NCBI GenBank assembly: GCA_900472625.1
Contig: UCIT01000007.1
Coordinates: forward strand, 248,001 to 312,000
Reading direction: 5' to 3'
DNA: 64,000 nucleotides
DNA from: Hyphomicrobiales bacterium
Lineage (GTDB): Bacteria; Pseudomonadota; Alphaproteobacteria; Rhizobiales; Rhizobiaceae
Part shown: positions 46,496 to 54,825 of the stretch, in pieces
Position numbering within the stretch: the stretch's first letter is position 1
How the letters are laid out: each line of letters starts with the position of its first letter
Made by a program: the position numbers and the translations under genes
The notes under the pieces: generated by a model
Database searches by the model: none
Seen by the model: the letters and a program-made list of their open reading frames with translations, nothing else
What the model was told of the DNA's origin: nothing

Positions 46496-47587
46496 TTACG
46501 CCAGAACGCGAGCCTTGAAGGTGCGGTTCGGATAAAGCGGGATCGGCAGCGGTGCCGACTGGTTCATGAGGAACGTGGCACCAGGATCCTTCTCGCGCCA
46601 CATCTTGGGGAAGATGTCGACGGCAGAGAGGCCAGCAGCAATCGCTTCGTCATCCATGATAGCGCCGTGAGCAACTACACCGCTGGCGCCAGGGGCGGTC
46701 AGCAGAATGTCACGCGGATCCATCAGGTCGACGAGCGTCCCGTTGTCGTTCTCGACATAGTCTCGATACATGTAGACATCGAGATTGTTGTCGAGCTTGC
46801 CGATCCAAGTGCGCGGCTGGACAAGGCCGGCAGTGCGCAGAACGCCACGCTCCATCTGGACGCTGTCGCCACCGCGATAGCGGGTGTCCAGCATGTCCTT
46901 GACCTGGTTGTTGTTGCGGAACTTGGTTGCCACCGAGGCACCGATCGTCAGCTCGGTTGCCGAGCCGCCGAATTCCGACATGACCATGGTGTTCATGTAG
47001 CCTTCGATGTCGTCCAGGATCGGAGTCGTCGGGTCATCCCAATAATCGTCGGTCTTGACGACGGTATGGGCGGTCGATCGACCAAAGTCGAGCAAGACGG
47101 ACGGCGCCGCTGCACCCTGATCGCGCTCGTAATCGATCTGCACCTTCGCATCGAGTACGGCACGAGCAGCCATCCAGATCTTGCGCATGCGAATTGCACG
47201 AAGCTGGAAGTTCACGACTTCGACGATTCGGCGGTTGTAACGCTGAGCGAGCGTCGGACGCTGACCGCCGTTCTGAAGCACCTCGCTCGGAAGGACGTTG
47301 GTTGCGTCTTCGGCGCGAACAGCATCCTTCGGCTTGATGTAAGGCGGGCGGATGTCGGAGATCTTTTCAGCGCGACGCTTGAAGATCGGCTTGCCCTGCT
47401 CGGTGGGCAGAACGAACGGCGCCAGGACGCGGAATTCCTGAGGCAGTTTCGAAAAACGAATGATGCCGTCGTCAGAGTAGTAGGTTCCCTGAAAGAAGGT
47501 ATCGAGGAAATACGAAGGCTCGGCGTCGAGACGATCGTCACGGAGAAGCTGGTAAAGCTCGCCGGAATTCCAGAGTTCAAGTGCCAT
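46496..47587 (-). CDS. Major capsid protein (lambda gpE family)
   Basis: 363 residues, HK97-fold gpE-type. Recognisable elements: SYFLDTFFQGTYYSDDGIIR near the N-terminus, then QRYNRRIVEVVNFQLRAIRM, the YERDQGAAAPSVLLDFGRST region and WREKDPGATFLMNQSAPLPI at the end. Preceded in the operon by the gpD decoration protein. It forms the icosahedral head shell. Confidence 0.9.
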   Translation of the reverse strand: MALELWNSGELYQLLRDDRLDAEPSYFLDTFFQGTYYSDDGIIRFSKLPQEFRVLAPFVLPTEQGKPIFKRRAEKISDIRPPYIKPKDAVRAEDATNVLPSEVLQNGGQRPTLAQRYNRRIVEVVNFQLRAIRMRKIWMAARAVLDAKVQIDYERDQGAAAPSVLLDFGRSTAHTVVKTDDYWDDPTTPILDDIEGYMNTMVMSEFGGSATELTIGASVATKFRNNNQVKDMLDTRYRGGDSVQMERGVLRTAGLVQPRTWIGKLDNNLDVYMYRDYVENDNGTLVDLMDPRDILLTAPGASGVVAHGAIMDDEAIAAGLSAVDIFPKMWREKDPGATFLMNQSAPLPIPLYPNRTFKARVLA

Positions 47588-47640
47588 TGCAATTTGCCTT
47601 TCTTAAAGCGATGGGCCTGCGAGCTCTTCAGGCTGCGCGA

Positions 47641-48078
47641 TTACGGGAGAAGAACCGTGCCGGTTTTCGGACGACGCATGATGATCTGCGACGGCGAAGG
47701 GGCACCACGGAAGGCTTCAAGCTTCTTCTCGTCGGTGTTGTAGGTCGCGTCCCAGTTCAGCAGATCGGGGTTATAGACGCCCGTCCGACGGATCGGATAA
47801 GCCTTCAGAGTGGCCGAAGCGTCGGTAACGATGTCAATCAGGCAGAAGCCGATCGCAGCCGTGGTACCGAGAACCGCCTTGATGATGTTACCCGAGCCAT
47901 CGAGACCGACTGGCGTGCGAGCCGGAATGTTCTGGCTGGCTGCAACGGTCATGTCTTCACCGCTCTGGGGCGGGAAGTCGCCGGTAACCAGGCCTTCCGG
48001 AACGAGAGCGATAACATCCGAGGACTGGCTCGGAACGCCGACCTTATCGGCGTAGTTCGGAGGAGTGATAGTTGCCAT
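47641..48078 (-). CDS. Head decoration protein (gpD family)
   Basis: 145 residues. Small beta-rich protein (ASQNIPARTPVGLDGSGNII ... YNPDLLNWDATYNTDEKKLE) encoded between the protease and the capsid gene, the conserved lambda order. Expected to trimerise on the expanded capsid. Confidence 0.85.
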   Translation of the reverse strand: MATITPPNYADKVGVPSQSSDVIALVPEGLVTGDFPPQSGEDMTVAASQNIPARTPVGLDGSGNIIKAVLGTTAAIGFCLIDIVTDASATLKAYPIRRTGVYNPDLLNWDATYNTDEKKLEAFRGAPSPSQIIMRRPKTGTVLLP

Positions 48079-48090
48079 CTGGTGGAACCT

Positions 48091-48105
48091 TCAATTGTTT
48101 GTTGA
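48091..48105 (-). promoter_or_regulatory. Operator-like repeat, copy 19
   Basis: TCAAT-TGTTT-GTTGA followed by ATA; read on the - strand it is TATTCAAC first, i.e. oriented with late transcription. Lies between the protease and decoration genes. Confidence 0.65.
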
Positions 48106-48126
48106 ATAGAGGGTTGAAAGCCGCGA

Positions 48127-49446
48127 TTACGCGGCCTTCGCCTTGGGCTTATATCCGGCGTCGAGCATTGCCTGCTCTGCCTTCGACAACGTGGACTTGT
48201 CACCGCCAGCGGGCGCACCTGCGTTAGGCTGTTCGGTATTGTCCATGGTCGACTGGAAGTCTGCCGCGGCACCATCCTTGCCCTTGGGGGCGTTAGGATC
48301 AACGACCGGTGCAGCCGCCTTTTCCTCAGGCATGTCGCCGAGCATGCCGATGACGGTTTCGGCATCGAGCGAAGCGAACTTCTCGCCGGTCGCAAGCTTA
48401 AGAGCCATGATCGGGCGCTTCTTGCCTTCGTCGGACGCCACGATCGCAGCAATGCGCTGGCGTTCGGCGGTCGCGCCGGTCTTGGTGCCCTGTGCAACAC
48501 CTTCGGCCGTTGCATTCTCGACGGCCAGTGCAGCCGCCTTTTTCTCTTCTTCAGTCATTGTCTCATCCTCATCGTTGAGAGAAAGGTCAGCCGCAAAAGC
48601 GGCAATTGCGTCGTCGAGCGCACCGATATCGTCGGCGAGCCCGTTCGACGTGGCTTCTTCGGCGGTGAAGGTCAGGGCTTCGGTGTCCCGAACTGCCTTG
48701 GCATCCATCCCCCTATTCCGCGCCACGGTGGACACGAAAATTTCTCCGAGGCTGTCAATGCGAGCCTGGATCCGTTCTTTGACTTCAGGCGGCAAAGCTT
48801 CGTAGGCGTTCCCATCGACCTTGTGCTTGCCGAAATGGATAAAGGTGACCTTCACCCCTTCGTTCGCCATAGCCTCGCTAACATCGATGTGCATGGTGAC
48901 AACACCGATCGATCCGACACCGCCAGTGCGCGAAACCGTGACATAGCCAGGGTCGGTCGCGGAGATTATCGAGTAGCATGCCGAATAGGCACTCTCAGCA
49001 GCATAGCCACGCATCGGCTTTTGGCCGCGCGCGTTGTAGATCTTGTCCACGAGCTCGAAGTTGCCAGCGACATGACCACCGGGGGAATCGCAAATGAAAG
49101 CAATCCCCTTCACCTCCGGATCGGCGAGACCACGCTCAAGAGCCTTGGTGATATAAACGTATCCAGTGGCGTAATTGCCAAAGGCATATCCCAGGCCATG
49201 GATCAGAACACCTTTCACCGGAATGAGCAGGATTCCGTTCTTCACCATGTAAGGACGATACGCAGCCATCCAACTGTCGGACGCCGGCCAGAAATCATCG
49301 GCCATTACAACGTTATCGTTCGAGGCCTCGATCCGGCTGAGTGTGTTCTGAGCCTCATGGATAAACGCCTCGAACTGCTTGTGCATGCCGGGATGCACGA
49401 GAGCCGGCTGATCATGGAAGGTTGCGAGGAGTGCGTTAATCTTCAT
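48127..49446 (-). CDS. S49-family head maturation protease with scaffold-like C-terminus
   Basis: 439 residues from ATG 49446, directly after the portal stop. SppA/gpC-type: ICDSPGGHVAGNF, AESAYSACYSI with the catalytic Ser and HFGKHKVDGN with the Lys. The C-terminal ~170 residues are Ala/Glu-rich with a second Met (MTEEEKKAAALAVENATAEG), as in lambda C/Nu3, where an internal start makes the scaffold. It ends with a Lys/Ala tail. Processes the capsid and portal interior during maturation. Confidence 0.88.
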   Translation of the reverse strand: MKINALLATFHDQPALVHPGMHKQFEAFIHEAQNTLSRIEASNDNVVMADDFWPASDSWMAAYRPYMVKNGILLIPVKGVLIHGLGYAFGNYATGYVYITKALERGLADPEVKGIAFICDSPGGHVAGNFELVDKIYNARGQKPMRGYAAESAYSACYSIISATDPGYVTVSRTGGVGSIGVVTMHIDVSEAMANEGVKVTFIHFGKHKVDGNAYEALPPEVKERIQARIDSLGEIFVSTVARNRGMDAKAVRDTEALTFTAEEATSNGLADDIGALDDAIAAFAADLSLNDEDETMTEEEKKAAALAVENATAEGVAQGTKTGATAERQRIAAIVASDEGKKRPIMALKLATGEKFASLDAETVIGMLGDMPEEKAAAPVVDPNAPKGKDGAAADFQSTMDNTEQPNAGAPAGGDKSTLSKAEQAMLDAGYKPKAKAA

Positions 49447-49447
49447 A

Positions 49448-51115
49448 TCAAGCTGCCTTCTTGACCGCTTCATTGTTCTGCTGTGGCTGCATGATGTTGT
49501 AAAATTCCTTCCACTCCATCTCGCGCTTCATCTGACGCATGCGACGGCGCCAATCGCCACCAAGGCGAGCGTTCTCGGTTTCCAGATCGGAAAGACCGTT
49601 GTTGATGCGCAGAATAGCGGCCTCGGTTTCTTTCTTTTCGTCCACCTGACCACGGGAAGCACCGACCCAATCGCATGCCGTGTACGCATCCTTGTTCTGC
49701 TTTTCGTAGAACGACGGCATATTGCGTCGGACAGCGGTGATCTCGCCCTTGTTGATCGCCTCTTCCAGCCACAGCGAATAGACAGTGCTCGCGAACCGGT
49801 CGGCGACCATGCGTTTGATCGACAGCATTGCCTTGTAGGTTTCGTTCATGGCGGCTCGCGCTGACGAGTAGTTCGTCTGCGAATAGTCGCGAGACAACTG
49901 CTCGTATGACACGCCGAGGGCGGCAGCGATGTGCCGAAGAAGAGACTGTTCAAAGTCATTGCCGAGCGCGCCACCGCCCGTACCGGGAGCCTGCATCTTG
50001 AACTTCGTGCCAGGCGGCAAGTGTGGTATTTTCAGCCCGTTGACATGCAGGTTCTTCGCACCCGACATGAATGTGTCGAGCGTCTGATAATGCCCGCCCA
50101 TGTAAGCGGAAAGAGCCGACTGAATCGACTCAGGGGTCATGCCCTCACCGCCGAGCTGAGCGAAGATTGCCTCAGTCGGCAATTCCGATTCCACCGTCGC
50201 TGCATAGCTGGCGTACATGACCGCTTGCTGCAGGACCATTTGGCGGAAATTCTTGGTCATCTTCATTTCCGACAGCGCCGCAACCATGGCTGAGATGCCA
50301 CGGCTCTGATCGGGGCGAAGCTGCTCGAAAATGTGGATCATCTGCATCCGACCCCATGGCTTGCGGATGTCGATCGCTTTCCACTTGTAGGAGTCGGGGC
50401 TCATCCAATCGCTCGGGTGCGCCATCCGGATGTGATATCGCAACGGCGCGCCGAACTGGTTGCGCTCCACGCCACCTCGGATCAACGGGTTGCCGATCAT
50501 TGAAGGCGGGGTCGACAGCCGATCGGTGTCAATCATCTGGATGGCTGTCGAGAACATGCGCGGTTGGTCTCGCAACCACTCAACGGACGCCAACGATTCC
50601 CCATAGACCGTGTGATTGTCGACGTTCATGCGCACGAGGCCGGTCAACGTGTTTTGACGAGCTGCGTCAGGCCAGTTGTCGATAGACTCAGCCCAAAGAC
50701 CGAATTTCTCCTCAACCTCTTCCTGCCACTCGTCTTCCCATTTGTCGTCTTCCTTACCGAAGAGCACGGTGGTGACCGGCTTGGCGTTGAGCATGTAATA
50801 AGAGCCGACGATGTTGTCCTTGCGCAGGGTCGCGCCGCCCTGGACGTAGGCGTCGTTTCGGACGGTGTCTCGGGTGCGAGCGTCAGCCAGATCCTTGATC
50901 GGGAGCATGTCGGCGTCGGCGGAACGAACGGCGGGTGCATAGCTCGCCAGTTCCTTGCTGAACCGAGATGCGCCGTCGTAGGCCTCGCCAGCGATCGAAA
51001 AGGTTTCACCCGCGCCGGCTCCGTTCACCCTGAGACGTGCCGGCGCGGGCTTGCTGCTCTGATGAGTTTCCTCACCAAGCATTTCAAGGATCTCATTGTC
51101 ATAGATTTGCGTCAT
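49448..51115 (-). CDS. Portal protein (lambda gpB family)
   Basis: 555 residues from ATG 51115, overlapping the gpW stop (a TTG at 51124 is in frame). Pattern matches gpB-type portals: YDGASRFSKELASYAPAVRS, ARTRDTVRNDAYVQGGA, WLRDQPRMFSTAIQMIDTDR, the YSQTNYSSARAAMNETYKAM segment and the long C-terminal helix. Forms the dodecameric DNA channel. Confidence 0.9.
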   Translation of the reverse strand: MTQIYDNEILEMLGEETHQSSKPAPARLRVNGAGAGETFSIAGEAYDGASRFSKELASYAPAVRSADADMLPIKDLADARTRDTVRNDAYVQGGATLRKDNIVGSYYMLNAKPVTTVLFGKEDDKWEDEWQEEVEEKFGLWAESIDNWPDAARQNTLTGLVRMNVDNHTVYGESLASVEWLRDQPRMFSTAIQMIDTDRLSTPPSMIGNPLIRGGVERNQFGAPLRYHIRMAHPSDWMSPDSYKWKAIDIRKPWGRMQMIHIFEQLRPDQSRGISAMVAALSEMKMTKNFRQMVLQQAVMYASYAATVESELPTEAIFAQLGGEGMTPESIQSALSAYMGGHYQTLDTFMSGAKNLHVNGLKIPHLPPGTKFKMQAPGTGGGALGNDFEQSLLRHIAAALGVSYEQLSRDYSQTNYSSARAAMNETYKAMLSIKRMVADRFASTVYSLWLEEAINKGEITAVRRNMPSFYEKQNKDAYTACDWVGASRGQVDEKKETEAAILRINNGLSDLETENARLGGDWRRRMRQMKREMEWKEFYNIMQPQQNNEAVKKAA

Positions 51116-51324
51116 CAGAACCAAACCCTCATCGGGCCGGTGCCGGTCACAATGCCAAGCTGGCGCTTGAGATCCAGGATGTAAGCGGCCAATCCAAGAC
51201 GCGAGGCCTGGCCGTACTTCACCGTCTCACCGTTCTGATCGCGAAATTCGACCACGGCCTGTCCGGTGAGCAAAGCATGATATGCCGCTTCTGCTTCGTT
51301 CAGTTGTATGAGCGTGACGGCCAT
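51115..51324 (-). CDS. Head-tail joining protein (gpW family)
   Basis: 69 residues; LNEAEAAYHALLTGQAVVEF and EFRDQNGETVKYGQASRLGL are the typical gpW hairpin sequence. Between terminase and portal genes as in lambda. Confidence 0.88.
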   Translation of the reverse strand: MAVTLIQLNEAEAAYHALLTGQAVVEFRDQNGETVKYGQASRLGLAAYILDLKRQLGIVTGTGPMRVWF

Positions 51325-51371
51325 TGATCTCGATCTGTCGACTAAGGGTGCAAATGAATGCCTCTATATAT

Positions 51372-51405
51372 GCCACAAATAATTGATTGAGCAACTACTT
51401 GTTGA
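51372..51405 (-). promoter_or_regulatory. Operator-like repeat, copy 20, with a degenerate neighbour
   Basis: GCAAC-TACTT-GTTGA (51391-51405) followed by ATA, and 5 nt upstream a weak second copy GCCAC-AAATA-ATTGA (51372-51386). In the 85-nt gap between TerL and gpW genes. Confidence 0.55.
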
Positions 51406-51409
51406 ATAA

Positions 51410-53548
51410 CTAGGCCATCTCAGCCGCGATCTTCGAAAGGTCGAACACCTGCCGCTTCGTCTGAATGATCGGGTTCTTGGCATTCGGCGACGACACCAGG
51501 ATGTTCGCATCCCACTCTTCGGCCCACGCGGGCGGCTTCTGCCAGTCGATATGCTCGAACTTGATATCAGGGTGGAGGCAGAGGCCGATCGCGTAGTAGC
51601 TAAGGTCGAAGGCTTCGTTTCGACGCTGAGTCTTGTTCTCCCAACCCTTCACGGTCCGATCTTCGGCGCACATCTGCTGATAAAAGAAGTTGGGCGCCCA
51701 TGTCGGAAAACGCATACGAGCACCGCCCGGCTCCTCGCGGTTAAGGATGGCGCTGAGCTGATCCTTGAGCTTGTTCGAATGCAGGAACTGTACGGGCACG
51801 TCGCCGCGGGCGATTGCATTCGGACCACGCTGGTTCGAGTCCGGCGTTTCAGTCTTACGTCGCGGTGCGGCCTTGGTCGACTCACCTTTGACCAAATGGA
51901 AGCGACGATGATGACCGCGGCCTTCTGTGTCATCGCGGAGCTTGCGCCAGAAATTATAGGCATTTGCTGTCACGCCCTCCTTACCGCCCGAGTCGCAGCC
52001 CGAGATTTTGATCGCCATCCTTCGACCGCTGCCATCGGCAAGAGGGTAGGTGCGCTCGATCACCTCTGGGATCAGCAAATCCCAGTCTTCGAGATATCCG
52101 GCCGGATCGATCTGATGATGCTCCTGGCGTCGATCGTTCTTGTCGACACGGTCGGACTTCCTGATCTTGAACATGTCGACCAGGGTCATTTCGTTGTCAG
52201 GACCAATGCCCGTTACCTGAACGACAAACGATCGAGCCTGCACGTCAACGGTCGCGACGAGGAAGCGAACCCACTCCGGAACTGTCGGATCCTTGGTTTC
52301 GAAGGTTTCGCCCGAACCCCAGTTTTCCGCCCTCGACTTCAAGGTTTCCGGTAGCCGAGCGATTTCCTCGCGTGGCATCTTGAAGGGTTCGCCTTGGCTG
52401 AGTTCGAAATTCGTCTTCAGATCGCCGACGTTCCCACTGTTCTCATATTCAGCCATGGCGTTGAGGAACTCGGTCACCATGCCGGGCCAGCTTTGTGCAA
52501 AGGCCGCTGGTCCTTTCAGCCAGAAGCTAGCGATCTCGTTTTTCTCACCCTCACCGTGAACGACGCCGAAGCGGTCCCACGTCTGTCCGTCCTTGAGCCA
52601 CTTGCCGCCGAGGTTGAGCTGATAGCGCATGTCCTCCGTGATCTTGAAACCACAGCACGGGCAAGGCATCGTGACCGTCTGCCCGATCTGAGCGTTGGTC
52701 CCGGCACTCATATCGAAGCTGAACAGATCGAAGCTCGGCTCAAAAGACTCCTGGCATTCAGGGCAGCGCCAATACCATCGACGACGATCGCCCGTGTTGT
52801 AGATCTTCAGAATGCCTTCGCTCACTGGCGGTGCCTGGTGCGGAGACGACTGAATGAAATTCAGATCCGTCACGGGGAAAGCCGGTGTGCTCTCCACGAA
52901 GGTCATGGCGTTTCGCTTGAAGGTCGTTGATCGCTTCTTGATCATCGGGAACGCCGGACCCATGCCGTTGACGTTCTGCTCCATATGATCGTAGTCGTTC
53001 GCCGCGCCTCGGGGGAAGGTCTTACCCGAGAGTTCGGTGATCGCCGGCCAGCTAAGGTTCAAACGCATGCCTGACAGGAATCGCTTTCTCGTCAGCGTGT
53101 TGCTGTGCTTGCCAGGAAGCAGGTTCTTTTGAAAGACCGACTGCTTCTGGCCCGGTGGCCGGGCGTTGAACGCCTTTTCGAGATCATCGTTCGACCATTG
53201 CTCAGCCCAGAAGCGCGTCTGCAAATAGATGCGCATATCGGCCGGATCGCAATCGACCGTATGGCCAAGCCAGTTGAAGAAGATGTCAGACTTTCCGGAG
53301 CGGGCAGGACCACAAAGCGCAACGACAGTGTGGCTGGTGCTCGTGAGCATCTCCATCGGCTCTACAAGATAGGGAGTGGTCTCATTAAGCCAGGGCCCGA
53401 CGTAGGCGCCTGGGGTGTTGAGGTATCGATTCTTCGCAGCCCATTCAGCTACGGTCATTCGGGCAGACGGCCGGATCATCGAAGCCGCTGCAAGCACCAT
53501 GCGCTCGATCGAGCGCCACCGGCCCTCAGTCGACTTCTTCAGTGTCAT
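51410..53548 (-). CDS. terL: Terminase large subunit (lambda gpA family)
   Basis: 712 residues from ATG 53548. Walker A as CGPARSGKSDIFFNW (about residue 85), Walker B region ending AMTFVESTP, and the C-terminal nuclease half with LVATVDVQARSFVVQVTGIG (first acidic ligand) and CDSGGKEGVTANAYNFWRKL. GpA-type enzyme that cuts and translocates DNA into the prohead together with the small subunit encoded just upstream (23-nt overlap). Confidence 0.92.
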   Translation of the reverse strand: MTLKKSTEGRWRSIERMVLAAASMIRPSARMTVAEWAAKNRYLNTPGAYVGPWLNETTPYLVEPMEMLTSTSHTVVALCGPARSGKSDIFFNWLGHTVDCDPADMRIYLQTRFWAEQWSNDDLEKAFNARPPGQKQSVFQKNLLPGKHSNTLTRKRFLSGMRLNLSWPAITELSGKTFPRGAANDYDHMEQNVNGMGPAFPMIKKRSTTFKRNAMTFVESTPAFPVTDLNFIQSSPHQAPPVSEGILKIYNTGDRRRWYWRCPECQESFEPSFDLFSFDMSAGTNAQIGQTVTMPCPCCGFKITEDMRYQLNLGGKWLKDGQTWDRFGVVHGEGEKNEIASFWLKGPAAFAQSWPGMVTEFLNAMAEYENSGNVGDLKTNFELSQGEPFKMPREEIARLPETLKSRAENWGSGETFETKDPTVPEWVRFLVATVDVQARSFVVQVTGIGPDNEMTLVDMFKIRKSDRVDKNDRRQEHHQIDPAGYLEDWDLLIPEVIERTYPLADGSGRRMAIKISGCDSGGKEGVTANAYNFWRKLRDDTEGRGHHRRFHLVKGESTKAAPRRKTETPDSNQRGPNAIARGDVPVQFLHSNKLKDQLSAILNREEPGGARMRFPTWAPNFFYQQMCAEDRTVKGWENKTQRRNEAFDLSYYAIGLCLHPDIKFEHIDWQKPPAWAEEWDANILVSSPNAKNPIIQTKRQVFDLSKIAAEMA

Positions 53549-54161
53549 CATCTGCCTCTGCGATTTGGGCTGCCGTCGTGCTACCGCTTTCCAGATCCTC
53601 CACCATCTTGAAGATCTGACCCATGAGATCATTGACGAGATCGCTCAGTGCCTCGCGCTGAGGGTCAGACATCAATTCGACAGCGTCGATCGCGTCTGCC
53701 CAAAGCTGGCTCTTGTTCTTGATCAACTTGAACACCTCGCCGAAGACGGCGATCACATCTTCGGATGCCCAGAGCTCCCCCGCCTGTCGCCGCCAGCGCT
53801 GCTCGGCAAGCTTGGCAGCCCAGAACTCACGTTTCAGCCGCTCCGGAAGATCCTTCGGATCGAGGTTCTTGATATAGGTCGCGATATCCAGAGTGGGCTT
53901 CACGAGATACGCGGCAGCCACGCGGAGATCGTAGACCTTCATGCCGCGCTTCATCGTCCGCATTGCCGGGCAGCCGGTCAGCTTGGCTTCGACCTGTCGA
54001 CGGGGCATCGTGAAAGCTTGGCAGAGCCAGGCCACCGTCACACCGCGCTCGACCTCGTGAACATCGCCAGGCTTCAGGGAGAAGTCGCGACCGTGGGGCG
54101 CGGGCTCGATCTCAGTTACTGGCTCACTGTCGCCGAGCAGATCATCAAATTGCGAATCCAT
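53526..54161 (-). CDS. terS: Terminase small subunit, N-terminal FDDLLG peptide
   Basis: 211 residues from ATG 54161. Starts MDSQFDDLLGDSEP, so the F(D/E)DLLG peptide (encoded 54149-54132) sits at its very N-terminus. A gpNu1-like winged-helix follows (AWLCQAFTMPRRQVEAKLTG), then helical oligomerisation regions and an acidic C-terminus (EADDDTEEVD) that should contact TerL. An in-frame ATG at 54194 is possible. The tag is the only one in the late arm. Confidence 0.8.
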   Translation of the reverse strand: MDSQFDDLLGDSEPVTEIEPAPHGRDFSLKPGDVHEVERGVTVAWLCQAFTMPRRQVEAKLTGCPAMRTMKRGMKVYDLRVAAAYLVKPTLDIATYIKNLDPKDLPERLKREFWAAKLAEQRWRRQAGELWASEDVIAVFGEVFKLIKNKSQLWADAIDAVELMSDPQREALSDLVNDLMGQIFKMVEDLESGSTTAAQIAEADDDTEEVD

Positions 54162-54213
54162 TTGCCAGTCTTCAACTCCACGGCATCGTGCCAATCAACA
54201 TTCGCGATCTTAT

Positions 54214-54228
54214 TCACCTTTTTGTTGA
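54214..54228 (+). promoter_or_regulatory. Operator-like repeat, copy 21
   Basis: TCACC-TTTTT-GTTGA inside TATTCACC, 53 nt from the TerS start and 78 nt from the next rightward gene; a nearby half-site AATCAAC lies at 54193-54199. Candidate control site for the late arm. Confidence 0.6.
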
Positions 54229-54305
54229 CTTGCAAGGATCGGACACTGATGATGCCGTGCGGTACCGGACGACCGGTTATTCAATCACCAACCAAGGATA
54301 CGAAA

Positions 54306-54497
54306 ATGGCGACCAAGAAGACATTCAACTTCAAGCTTGGTGACGGCGTAAAGCTGTCGCTTTCAGGCGAAACCGGCTCTGTCATCGGCCGCGCGCACTA
54401 CACCAATGTCGATCCCCAGTATTATGTCCGGTACGTCGGAGCCGACGGTCGCCAGATCGAAACGTGGCAGTCCGAGGACGCTCTGGTTAAAGTTTAA
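54306..54497 (+). CDS. Small SH3/KOW-like protein
   Basis: 63 residues, AAGGA upstream. One compact beta domain (GDGVKLSLSGETGSVIGRAH ... YVRYVGADGRQIETWQSEDA), typical of small phage nucleic-acid- or protein-binding barrels; function unknown. Bounded on both sides by operator copies. Confidence 0.7.
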   Translation: MATKKTFNFKLGDGVKLSLSGETGSVIGRAHYTNVDPQYYVRYVGADGRQIETWQSEDALVKV

Positions 54498-54498
54498 T

Positions 54499-54513
54499 TC
54501 AACTTTCTGTTGA
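54499..54513 (+). promoter_or_regulatory. Operator-like repeat, copy 22
   Basis: TCAAC-TTTCT-GTTGA, 2 nt after the stop of the 54306 gene. Between it and the excisionase gene. Confidence 0.7.
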
Positions 54514-54639
54514 CTGGTCATTAAAAAGATGATCAGTTTGGATCGTTAAAGCGTTCCTCCCACGCTTGACCTGGACGGCACCGGGACCCCTGCCACTCGG
54601 TGCCGTCCTACCACCCAATTCACTTTCGAGGATGAAGCA

Positions 54640-54825
54640 ATGACCAACGACGACCGATTGATCCGCCTGCCAGAGGTAATCCGCCTCATCGGTGTTTCAC
54701 GTCCGACGGTCTACCGCCTGATCCAGAACGGTGAATTCCCCAAGCCTATCAAACAGGGTCGCACGTCGGCTTGGCCAAGTCGCGAAGTAAGCAGCTACCT
54801 AGATCGCATCGCCAGCGCCCGTTGA
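54640..54825 (+). CDS. AlpA-family excisionase/regulator
   Basis: 61 residues. AlpA-type winged helix: RLPEVIRLIGVSRPTVYRLI followed by FPKPIKQGRTSAWPSREVSS. Convergent with the integrase gene, overlapping its 3' end by 27 nt. Likely directs excision or regulates the integrase. Confidence 0.85.
   Translation: MTNDDRLIRLPEVIRLIGVSRPTVYRLIQNGEFPKPIKQGRTSAWPSREVSSYLDRIASAR

Noticed and set aside
46481..47743. Rightward 420-codon ORF
   Set aside because: Antisense of the gpE capsid gene.
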